From: Phymatolithon calcareum
Taxonomy: Eukaryota > Rhodophyta > Florideophyceae > Hapalidiales
NCBI GenBank assembly: GCA_977006965.1
Contig: OZ345361.1
Coordinates: 1,984,001 to 2,048,000 of the forward strand
Direction: 5' to 3'
Length of the DNA: 64,000 nucleotides
The stretch's first letter is position 1; each line of letters starts with the position of its first letter. Below are positions 32,269-40,661 of this stretch, piece by piece. The notes under the pieces were generated by a model. The model made no database searches. It was not told where the DNA came from and worked only from the letters and a program-made list of their open reading frames with translations. A program made the translations under genes and the position numbers.

Positions 32269-33223
32269 TCAGTATCTGCGCCACATAGAGCGCATGATCG
32301 ACGAAATTGTAGCCGAGCTGAGGTCCACTGCTGACATAACGGAGTCAAATGCTGATGCCGTGCCGCTGCGCAATCCCTCGGCGCGCTCGATGTTGCTTTC
32401 CAGAAATTGCCAAGTATCAATCTGTCCCGGTGACTTATCGGTGATCCAAAACAGTTCCGTGGCGCCGTAAAGCGCGCTTACAACTCCACGATCTACGTAC
32501 CACGCAAACTTCAATTCGCAGAGCATCCAAGAAAGAAATCGTCAGCCAGAACAGCTCACCCGCACAGTGCATGCTAAAATGAAGTGCAGATACCTGCGGC
32601 TCGCGATATCCCGCGAAATGCGCAAGCTCGTCCGCCAGCAACGCGCTCTGAAGCGCCGCACCGCGCACATGCGCCGGTCTTGTGAGCTGCGCCAGCGCAG
32701 ACCCCCAGTTATGATGGTATGGCGCCACCATTTCGAGACGTGTGCGCACCGCGTGCAGCAGCCGCTCCTCACGTTCGTTCGCCACTGGTCCGGCTGGTGT
32801 ACCATTCGCACCCTGCTCACCTTGTGGGGTAGATGAAGGAGACGCGAGGTCGTGCGCAAGTTTAATATTACAACGCGACACAAAGCGCAGCGCTAATTCG
32901 CCTGCCCCTCCAGGAAGCATTCCTGCTGCAGCTGGAGACCAACCCAGGTCAGCTACGGCGGCACGGATCGCCGCATCGGTCCAGCCCTTGGACAATACGT
33001 TTCGCAGAGATTCTGTCACTAGCGTCTCCACATCTGCATCGCCGTCTGCAGTATCGTTTGGCGCGCTGGAGGCCGCATCGGCGTCCGCGCTGGCCTCCGC
33101 GTTCGGATTCGGCAGCTTGCCTGAACTCCCTCCAGCACTGGCTGGAATACCTGAGCTGAAAAGACGAGCCCGAAACGCAGCCACAGTCCCCAGACGGTTG
33201 CATCGAAACATAAGAGAAAGCAT
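32269..33223 (-). CDS. COQ9: Ubiquinone biosynthesis protein COQ9
   Basis: Two exons, 33,223-32,594 and 32,508-32,269, give 289 residues. The longer open frame starts with GTG; the ATG at 33,223 gives a typical mitochondrial presequence (MLSLMFRCNRLGTVAAFRA...SS). A Ser/Ala/Asp-rich linker precedes the conserved part: WTDAAIRAAVADLGW and ELALRFVSRCN (N-terminal TetR-like helices), then VAPYHHNWGSALAQL, and after the intron FAWYVDRGVVSALYGATELF and DKSPGQIDTWQFL, the family's lipid-binding end. COQ9 presents lipid intermediates to COQ7 on the matrix face of the inner membrane. The 85-bp intron has a GGCTGAC branch and is in phase 0; without it the frame runs into an unrelated tail. The start lies 301 bp from that of divergent eRF3. 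Confidence 0.9.
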
Positions 33224-33524
33224 TGCGAGAACCGATAACACAGACGGACGCGGATCGCTAGAAAGTGGGATGGCCTATAGATGAATCGATCATGCATGGT
33301 GGATCACATTACTTGAAACAAATTGTAATTGATTATGATATTCATGTACTGTAAGCTACAGCACCACGGCGAACAAAACCTGCGTCACTTTCTCCGCCCC
33401 ACCGGCCGAGCGCAACGTTGAACTCTTTCGGCGACAACCGCTTCGCTCTCCCGCGTGCGGCTGTCATACGGTCTTCGTGTGCACGCCTGTCCCTCCTTCC
33501 CCGTCTAATCCACCACGAGCAGCA

Positions 33525-35207
33525 ATGAACCCAAAAGCCAACGAGTTCATCCCTTCCTGGCTCCCAGCCCCAGCTGCTGCTCCGCGCGCCGATGCACCTG
33601 CCCCTGGTCCTTCGGTTAAGGAAATAATTCAGGAAGAAGAGGTGAACGCAACAGCTCATGCATCGCGACCTGCCGTCCCTGTAACTGACCGAAAGGAATG
33701 GGATGATGACGTGGAAGCGGCCGCGGACGATGTCAAAGCGCTTGCACCTAACGGCACCGGTGCTGCACTTGAAGAGACGGCGGCGGAGCCGACGAAGTCA
33801 ACGCGCGCGCAATCGACGAATAATGCGTCCAGTTCAGCTGTACCGACTCTGAACGCCAATGAATCCTCTGTTCGGGAGGCTCTGGACGAGAAGAAGCCGC
33901 TCAATGTTGTGCTTCTTGGCCACGTTGACGCCGGAAAGAGCACGATCTCCGGTCATATTCTTTATCTCACCGGAAACGTAGATGAGCGCACCATGCAAAA
34001 GTACGAGAAGGAAGCGAAGGAGCTTAATCGTGAGTCATGGAAATTTGCATTCTGCCTGGACACATCCGAACAGGAGCGCGCGAAAGGCAAGACGGAGGAA
34101 TGTGGACAAGGAAGTTTCACTACCGAAACGCGCCGCTTTACAATCTTGGATGCGCCTGGTCATAAGAACTATGTGCCGCACATGATTGGTGGCGCAAGCC
34201 AAGCGGATATCGGTATTTTGGTCATCTCCGCACGACAGGGAGAATTCGAGTCGGGATTCATGCGAGGCGGTCAAACGAGAGAACATGCCATGTTGGCAAA
34301 GACAACAGGCGTCCGGCAAATGGTCGTGGTGGTGAACAAGCTGGATGACCCAACTATCATCAAGCCGGGTGGCTTATGGAGTAAGGAGCGGTTCATGGAA
34401 ATCAAGACAAAACTTGAACCTTTCATGAGACAGGTTGGGTGGAATCCAAAGGGCATCACCTGGATTCCTGTGTCTGGAATTACAGGCCAAAATTTGAAAG
34501 ACAAGGTATCAGAAAAGGTTTGTCCGTGGTATTCGGGCGAGTCGTTGTTGGATACCCTTGAGCATTTAAGACCACCGGAAAGATTACTTTCAGGGCCAGT
34601 CAAGCTCCCAATCTCGGAAAAACACAAGGAAATGGGTACAATGGTCATGGGCAAATTGGAAACTGGTGTCATCCAGATTAACGACAAACTCGTCTTAATG
34701 CCAAACAAAGTCCCTGTTGTCGTTGACGCGCTGGTGTTGCAGGGATCTACGGCACAGGCGGCGGAACCGGGTGATGTGGTGCGTCTGCGATTGAAGGGCG
34801 TCGAGGAAGAGGACGTGCGTGTCGGTTTTGTATTATGTTCGCCGCACGACCTAGTATCGTATACGGACAATTTTATTGCTCGTCTGATGATACTCGAGCA
34901 CAAAAGCATCATCTGTGCGGGCTACTCGGCAGTTATGCACATCCATTCTGCAGTGACTGAATTCACGGTGAAGAAGCTTCTCGCCGAGATCGACAAGAAG
35001 ACAGGGGAAACGTCTAAGAAGAACCCGAAATTCGTCAAGCCCGGTATGCACTGTATCGCTCGTCTGGTCACAACGCAAAGGATTTGCATAGAGCCTTACA
35101 AAACATTCCCGCAACTGGGCAGATTCATGATCCGTGACGAAGGCAAGACTATTGCAGTTGGCACCGTCATCAAACTATCAGAAGTTGTAGGTTCAGAAGA
35201 AGCGTAA
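33525..35207 (+). CDS. SUP35: Peptide chain release factor eRF3 (GTPase subunit)
   Basis: 560 residues from the ATG at 33,525; the frame upstream begins only with GTG. The first residues NPKANEFIPSW resemble a PAM2 motif, which in animal eRF3 binds the MLLE domain of poly(A)-binding protein. An Ala/Asp/Glu-rich linker (about 20-130) follows. The GTPase has GHVDAGKST (G1), DAPGHKNY (G3), NKLDDP (G4) and a later SGITGQNL (G5), with the eRF3-type TVEV-like switch replaced by GQGSFTTETRRFT. Domains 2 and 3 are complete, ending in KTIAVGTVIKL, as in EF-Tu relatives. With eRF1 the protein ends translation at all three stop codons in the cytosol. HBS1 and eEF1A were excluded by the KFAFCLDTSEQERAKGKT and DEGKTIAVG strings typical of eRF3. 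No intron. Confidence 0.95.
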   Translation: MNPKANEFIPSWLPAPAAAPRADAPAPGPSVKEIIQEEEVNATAHASRPAVPVTDRKEWDDDVEAAADDVKALAPNGTGAALEETAAEPTKSTRAQSTNNASSSAVPTLNANESSVREALDEKKPLNVVLLGHVDAGKSTISGHILYLTGNVDERTMQKYEKEAKELNRESWKFAFCLDTSEQERAKGKTEECGQGSFTTETRRFTILDAPGHKNYVPHMIGGASQADIGILVISARQGEFESGFMRGGQTREHAMLAKTTGVRQMVVVVNKLDDPTIIKPGGLWSKERFMEIKTKLEPFMRQVGWNPKGITWIPVSGITGQNLKDKVSEKVCPWYSGESLLDTLEHLRPPERLLSGPVKLPISEKHKEMGTMVMGKLETGVIQINDKLVLMPNKVPVVVDALVLQGSTAQAAEPGDVVRLRLKGVEEEDVRVGFVLCSPHDLVSYTDNFIARLMILEHKSIICAGYSAVMHIHSAVTEFTVKKLLAEIDKKTGETSKKNPKFVKPGMHCIARLVTTQRICIEPYKTFPQLGRFMIRDEGKTIAVGTVIKLSEVVGSEEA

Positions 35208-35502
35208 GGAGTTTGCATACATGCCCATCATTGCTCCTGCCTCGTCTTTAATTAGATTGTACTTCACAGACACCCCTCGCCCTACTTGCCACTCGAATTA
35301 CCTCAATCATCTCCTCTGCCGCTCGGAATACTTAGGTCCTTGATAGAAGAGCGCAATGCCGTTGGGTACACATTGGTTTTCTGTGCACCCTGTTGTAAAG
35401 TTCATGTAGCTCATAGGCGCGTAGCGCGGAATAAAGACTTTCTTCCTCATCCTCGGCGGGAAGAAAAATCAACCACGGAGGCTGAAAGCTAATGTTCCCG
35501 CC
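35208..35502. other. 3' region between eRF3 and TRAPPC1
   Basis: About 295 bp containing the convergent 3' UTRs. A TTTAATTAGATTG and an AATAAAG word are present near 35,248 and 35,432. Confidence 0.4.
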
Positions 35503-35928
35503 TCAAAAGCAGGGCAATGCGCGGACGTAAGTATCTAGTTTTTGCATAAACAGTGCCGATTTAATGGGCGATCCGCGGACATATAGCGGGTTCTTGACAG
35601 CGTATTCGACGTACACCTCTGAGTAAATGTCACGCAAATGCCGAGTCACGTCGATACCACCAAAATCCCTACTTGTGCTGAGCACGAATCGGAGCCCAGT
35701 GGGGGTTTCAAAGTAATGGAGAGCGTACACGTCGGTGATGAAGAACCGCGGCATACCGGCAGCAGGTTCTGGCGATAGCTTCATGGAAAAATTGCGCAGG
35801 GCGTATAACATGCCAAACATGTTCTTCTGGTCGTCGTCGGCATCTGCTGCTTTCACAGTACGCTTCCAATCTCGGTAGACGAGACAGGTGCCATGGCGAT
35901 CGAACAGATAAAAGCTGTACACGCCCAT
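35503..35928 (-). CDS. TRAPPC1: TRAPP complex subunit 1 (Bet5)
   Basis: 141 residues from the ATG at 35,928; the open frame continues upstream only to a TTG. MGVYSFYLFDRHGTCLVYRDW is the family's first longin-like strand, and KNMFGMLYALRNFSMKLSP, FFITDVYALHYFETPTGLRF and VEYAVKNPLY complete the compact Bet5 fold at the usual length. It is a core subunit of the TRAPP tether and Rab (Ypt1) exchange complex on ER-Golgi membranes. No intron is needed. It is the last recognisable host gene before the transposon-rich right half of the window. Confidence 0.93.
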   Translation of the reverse strand: MGVYSFYLFDRHGTCLVYRDWKRTVKAADADDDQKNMFGMLYALRNFSMKLSPEPAAGMPRFFITDVYALHYFETPTGLRFVLSTSRDFGGIDVTRHLRDIYSEVYVEYAVKNPLYVRGSPIKSALFMQKLDTYVRALPCF

Positions 35929-36198
35929 ACCTGTGAGTCGCAAACACGGATTGTTTCCCGATCAAAAAACGTAGGCGGGCTGTGACAGAGGGAAAAAGTT
36001 CCCGTGTATGATAAGCAACCATGAATAGAGGTGATTTCGCATGCTCACGGTGCCTCATATCATACAGTACAGCTGAATATTATTGGATTATGCAACCACC
36101 GGTTCACAATATTAGCCAATAGATGAAAAGATGGGTAATAGAGAAAAGAGCTGAAACTGGTTGCTTTCGGTTTGCCGTTATATACTTTTTTGATTGCA

Positions 36199-36652
36199 CT
36201 CTGACATTTCTTCTTCAGCTTCTCATCAGAAGAAGATCTCGTCTTTCACAATATAATGTGAAAGACCGGCATATATGGGGTTTGATCTTTTAGAAGTACA
36301 TGGATTCCGCCCTGAGTAGTGTGCCGTAATGCTCAAGGAAGCTGGGATAGAGGATAGAAGGACTTGAAAGAAGGTAACGAGATTACCGTGAGCATCCAAA
36401 GTGGTTTCCAACCCGGGTCATCCCTTTGAAGGATGGCCTCTGAGGATTGGCTGCGTAGAGATATGGATGTTAAGCCTCTCGAAGGTCTGCACTTTGTGCA
36501 GCTTTGAGCTGTTGTGACATCAAATACCACTCGTATCTTTTAAAGTCTACTGTAGCCGTAAGGACGTGGAGTTGTTCTCAGAAAACTCCGTAAACCCGCA
36601 ATAAGGAAGGAGGGTTTAATCTGGGCGGACGGATATGTTCCCGCCTAATGCG
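36199..36652 (+). repeat. Dispersed repeat C, copy 1, left part
   Basis: Aligns collinearly with 63,136-63,595 (about 80-85% identity), including CTTCAGAAGAAG-type words, TTTCACAATATAATGTGAAAGA, TGTAGCCGTAAGGACGTGGAG and the final CCCGCCTAAT. It is cut at 36,652 by the hAT element and resumes at 38,108. Confidence 0.8.
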
Positions 36653-38107
36653 CAGGGGTTGCGCCAATTCCATTGTTTGCGATTGCAGTCCAGGATGAAA
36701 TTCATCAATTGAATTGCTCAGTTTTGTTTGCAGCAATTCGCATTGCAATGTGAAGGCTTCGCACAATATAGACATCAATACTTTATTCAAGCAAGTTCAC
36801 CTAGCTGCATGTAATCTTCATCTTCTTCGATAGCCCTCTCGACACGTTGGTTGACAGTCGTAGACATAGCCTGATTCACGGTTTGCTCATCCCAGTAGGA
36901 GCGGTTGACTTTCAGAAAAAGTATCGCCTCAAAGACAGTAGGACATATTCCCTTCCTATGGTATTGTAGAATATACTTCGCCATAGACCAAAGTCGCTCC
37001 ACCTCAGCAACGGACCCCAGTATAAATTGGGTGTTAATGTATTCCTTCAACCCCGCGCTTCTGGTGTTTTTCTTCCGTTTCGTCAGTCTGTCGGCCATAC
37101 TCATCGGTTCGTGCACATCAATCTCAGCATCCTGTTCCGTTCGTCTTTGTAATAGCCTCTTGCACCTCTCTTTCTCAACGCTTGACATGCTGTTCGTCTC
37201 CCCACGTTATATTTTCACCACTCCTGACTCAAATGAAGCATCTTGCACGATTTGAGAAGTCGGGGAGATATAGAAATCACCCATCTGGCATTGACACAAT
37301 CCTGATTCCGGAATGGATTTGAGAGAATCAATTCCATCTAGTAACTCATCCAAAGCCATACGTGCAGCTGATAGTGTTAGACCCCTCTTTTGCAGCTCCA
37401 TGGTCACCGTGTTGATCTCACCCAGCTGGTCAGCAAAATTAGCAACTCTAATCTTGAACGCGCTCCTTCGATGGATTACTAGGTCAGCATCTTCTGCATC
37501 CGCTGTTGCAATTAACGCACTTCTGATACGATTGAACCGTTGAATCATACGATACGTTGTAGAACATCGGGTTGCATTGTTCATAACTGGACTGAGATTA
37601 CATAAATTGCGGCGAATCGCCCGGTTTTTTTTGTCTCATCCGGAATGTTCTCATAGGCCCATCGTTGAAACCGTTTGGAGTCCAACAGCTCAATCTCGTC
37701 TTTATTTAACACAGAGAGAAGTAGCCATGGCCCACGTTTCATAGGTGTTTTGATGGCATACAGAACGTACTTTGGGTATTACTATAACAAAGTCCACGTA
37801 CTGATCATAAGGTGAATACGTTGATTCTTGCATCCGATTAATGTGCTGTGTCTAATTCTCATCTACGTACTCTGGGTATTACTAGAACAAAGACCACGTA
37901 CTGAACATGAGGTGAGTACGTTGATTCCCTCAACATTCTGCTTTACTCCCCCCCCCATAACATTCCCCTGGTCTAATGTTCATCTACTACGATCCTCAGT
38001 ATTAGGTGCGACCAATTCGAATTGCAATTCAGTTCGAAGAACCAATTTGGGTGGAATTGGGAAAAATTGCAATTAAATTGATAGCAATGGAATTGGCGCA
38101 ACCCCTG
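36653..38107 (-). mobile_element. hAT transposon, 1,455 bp, internally deleted
   Basis: The ends are perfect terminal inverted repeats of 23 bp, beginning CAGGGGTTGCGCC at 36,653 and ending in its complement at 38,107. An exact 8-bp target duplication, CTAATGCG, lies at 36,645-36,652 and 38,108-38,115. Both features define the hAT superfamily. Inside is only the C-terminal part of a transposase on the minus strand, so the copy is non-autonomous. The uninterrupted target is visible in the paralogous repeat at 63,590-63,600. Confidence 0.92.
36787..37584 (-). pseudogene. hAT transposase, C-terminal fragment
   Basis: From the ATG at 37,584 the frame runs 125 codons to a TAA at 37,207-37,209 and then continues in the same frame for another ~139 codons. 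The second part has SVAEVERLWSMAKYIL and TVFEAILFLKVNRSYWD, the hAT dimerisation region (the E.ERLFS.AK...LFLK pattern seen in algal and oomycete elements). The first part has CSTTYRMIQRF and LGEINTVTMELQK, typical of the preceding helical segment. The DDE catalytic residues and the BED zinc finger of a full transposase (600-700 residues) are absent. Domain fragments plus an internal stop mean the copy cannot move itself. Confidence 0.75.
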
Positions 38108-38190
38108 CTAATGCGGACGAATTAGGACCTGTCATCCATCCGTCTACTCCATAAACTCGGAGGTCCTATACTGCAGAGTTGGGGACATTG
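38108..38190 (+). repeat. Dispersed repeat C, copy 1, continuation
   Basis: Starts with the second CTAATGCG and goes on GACCTGTCATCCATCCGTC, CTCGG and TTGGGGACATTG, matching 63,596-63,675. A (GAT)n run at about 38,190-38,220 then interrupts the collinearity. Confidence 0.75.
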
Positions 38191-38228
38191 CCATGATGAT
38201 GATGATGATTATGATGATTGCTTTTCTT

Positions 38229-38522
38229 CCTTTTATGCAGGTTTCGGAGTTGTCCTAGAACAACTCCCCATCCTTACGGCTACAGTAGACTTTAAAAGAT
38301 ACGAGTGGTATTTGATGTCACAACAGCTCAAAGCTGCACAAAGTGCAGACCTTCGAGAGGCTTAACATCCATATCTCTACGCAGCCAATCCTCAGAGGCC
38401 ATCCTTCAAAGGGATGACCCGGGTTGGAAACCACTTAGGATGCTCACGGGAATCTTCTATCCTCTCTTCCAGCTTCCTTGAGCATTGCGGCACATCACTC
38501 AGAGCGGAATCCATGTACTACC
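38229..38522 (-). repeat. Dispersed repeat C, inverted partial copy
   Basis: The reverse complement matches 36,308-36,600 closely (for example CTTTTAAAGTCTACTGTAGC and GGATGGCCTCTGAGGATTGG). Together with the left part it makes an inverted duplication with arms of about 290 bp around the hAT insertion. Confidence 0.8.
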
Positions 38523-39039
38523 GAACTATCAGATGGTGATAGTCTTCTCGCATGGGGATACCGGAGCACAGCTCTCGCCATTTCAAAAAACCCTGCATTG
38601 GAGCGGGAAAAATTCCTGACTCTGCTCTTTTCTCCTTCCTGTGACGCACAGGTGCACGCATGGCCAGACCGGTTATGATAGCCGGCCTGTGTCAAATCCG
38701 CTTAAATTCGCAAGGTTTCTTTGAAAGCCGATGACAGTAGGGTGCAGTCTGGCATTTCGAGCGTGGCGAGTTCTCGATTCGCCGAGTCCCAGGCGGGCGC
38801 GTTCGCGATCGCGCCAACCATTTCCGACGCGATTACCGCCGAAATAAGCGTTTTGTGCAGCTTCATCGCTGTGGCCACTTGCGCCGGTGCGGACACGGGC
38901 GCCCGCGCCGGAAAATTGTCTTGAATCGTTTGTGGTTCGTTCGGACCGGTCAGCCTCTCTCCCCCCAAAGGTGATGATTGCTTTATTCCCCTAAGAGGCT
39001 AGCACGTCTAGAACACTTCATTGATTCCACTTTCAGAAT
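38523..39039. other. Gene-free stretch within repeat C territory
   Basis: The frame at 38,702-38,968 on the minus strand is Ala-rich and shows no domain. Nothing further seen. Confidence 0.35.
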
Positions 39040-39310
39040 TCGGAAGGACATTGTCATGTTCAGACAGATCCATATTCCTTGTGAGTCCGTCCCTAGAAGT
39101 AAGAGGAGACTTGAAGAAGTATTACCGACACATAGGGCTGTCAGTTCCGGAAAGAGCATTTCGGAGAATGCTGAAGAACACACGCTGTTGGGCGTATAAA
39201 GGCATTTGAGAGAATGCTGAAGAAAACACACTGTTGGACGTATAAAAGCATTTGAGAATGCTGAAGTACACGCGCTGTTGGGCGTAATAAAATCGTTCGG
39301 AAAAAGGAGC
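39040..39310 (+). repeat. Dispersed repeat C, copy 1, right part
   Basis: Resumes similarity to 63,670-63,850: CAGATCCATATTC, GTGAGTCCGTCCC, AAGAGGAGACTTGAAGAAG, CGGAAAGAGCATTT, AGAATGCTG, GGGCGTATAAA and AAATCGTTCG in the same order. The last motif block is present three times in tandem here but once in the other copy. Confidence 0.75.
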
Positions 39311-39655
39311 AAAAAGATCACTTGCGATGCTCGTCAGTTGACCCCCAACAGCGCGTGTACTTCAGCATTCTCTCAAACTGGTCTTCTGCATTCTCTCAAA
39401 TGTTCTTCTGCATTTTCTCAAATGCTCTTTCCGACACTGAAAGCCCTATAAGCATTTGAGAGAATGCTGAAGTACACGCGCTGTTGGGCGTAATAAAATC
39501 GTTCGAAAAAAGGAGCAAAAAGATCACTTGCGATGCTCGTCAGCTGACCCCCAACAGCGCGTGTACTTCAGCATTCTCTCAAACTGGTCTTCTGCATTCT
39601 CTCAAATATTTATCAGCATTCCCTCAAATGCTCAGTCCGACACTGAAAGCCCTAT
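39156..39655. repeat. Tandem and inverted cluster of a ~45-bp unit
   Basis: Units built from GCATTTGAGAGAATGCTGAAG, ACACGCGCTGTTGGGCGTA lie at about 39,156, 39,198 and 39,246 (plus), in reverse complement at about 39,340-39,420, again plus at 39,451, and in reverse at about 39,547-39,630. The block TCACTTGCGATGCTCGTCAG occurs twice (39,320 and 39,524), so a ~200-bp hairpin-forming segment is itself duplicated. Confidence 0.75.
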
Positions 39656-39939
39656 TTGTCCCTGACAGGTGGCGAGCAGCGCAAGTAATGTTTAGACGAA
39701 TCAAAAGTCATTATCATCAGAAGAATTTCAAGAATAATTTGGTACCAAATGTACAGTCGATGGGGCGAAGCTTCAAGAAAAAGGAAACCTTTCCTTTGAG
39801 TATCTCTCATGTCTGGAGTTGTTGCTAAGTCTTTGCTGAGGTACAGAGGGTTTATTTTCAGCTGAAGTCGGTACTCGGGGCATAAAACCCCCTCCAATTG
39901 GTCTATTCAATCAGGATCCGATGAGCTATTGGTCAATAT
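39656..39939. other. Left flank of the 11-kb LTR element
   Basis: No gene seen. The last five bases, CAATA (39,935-39,939), are the left copy of the target duplication. Confidence 0.5.
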
Positions 39940-40545
39940 GTGATAATACAAAATGGGACTGTTCCCGACCCCCTTTGACAGCGTGTACACGTGGACACGC
40001 TGTCCGAATCCCGCGAAACTTCTAGTTAGCGACGCGCTAGCCACGTGTCCAGCGCTTAGGTAGCATAGCACTTAACCGCCGTCGTCGGCGAGGGAATAAA
40101 CCAACAAGGGGTTTTCGGAAGCACACACACTCGACTGGCTCAGCCCCCGTCAAGGCTCCCAAGGGATTTAGGACCCAGGGCTCGCCAACGACCGCCGTTC
40201 TGACCCCACTGAGTGTGTGTTGCTAAGGGAAACCCCTGTGTTACCACTTTTGCTACGTCGCCTGCGACGTGCCGGCTTGCCTCACCACGTCACCTTTGAC
40301 GTTGATCGGCTTGTCTACCCCTGCAAAACCCTGCGTAGGGTGATCGCCTCGTGTCTGTCGATCACTACCGCCGTCCTAGACACTTCGGGGTGTTTACAGT
40401 CCACCCCGGCGTCACTTCCACCGTTGGGAGTGACGCCAAACCGCTCTACCACCCGCTTTCTGGCCCACTAACCGTCTGCCTCAGGTGCACACGGAACGAA
40501 CGGTCGTTCACCCTGAGCTACCACCGAACGAACCGTTTCGTTACA
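39940..40545 (+). repeat. 5' LTR of the 11-kb element
   Basis: Starts TGTGATAATACAAAATGGGA and ends TTTCGTTACA. An 84-codon frame (from 40,217) exists in both LTRs but is not evidence of a gene. Visible differences from the 3' LTR include GGTAGC/GGCAGC, GCCCCCGT/GCCACCGT, TGCAAAACC/TGCCAAACC and GTTACA/GTCACA. Confidence 0.93.
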
Positions 40546-40546
40546 G

Positions 40547-40564
40547 TGGTCTCCCGACCTAGAA
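40547..40564 (+). other. Putative primer-binding site
   Basis: TGGTCTCCCGACCTAGAA begins one base after the LTR; it has the TGG complementary to the CCA end of a tRNA. The primer tRNA cannot be named from the window. Confidence 0.5.
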
Positions 40565-40661
40565 GATCAAAGGTGATCTCGGGCCAAGAACCACGTCTCT
40601 TCAAGGAAGCGCCTCCGAAAGCGCGCAAGACTCGTATAAGACCGCCGTCGGTTCTATCAAG

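Noticed and set aside
33525-35207. HBS1 or eEF1A instead of eRF3
   Set aside because: The G-domain and C-terminal strings and the N-terminal extension are those of eRF3.
40217-40471. 84-codon frame in the 5' LTR, repeated at 50,640 in the 3' LTR
   Set aside because: Its conservation follows from the LTR duplication itself and shows nothing about coding.
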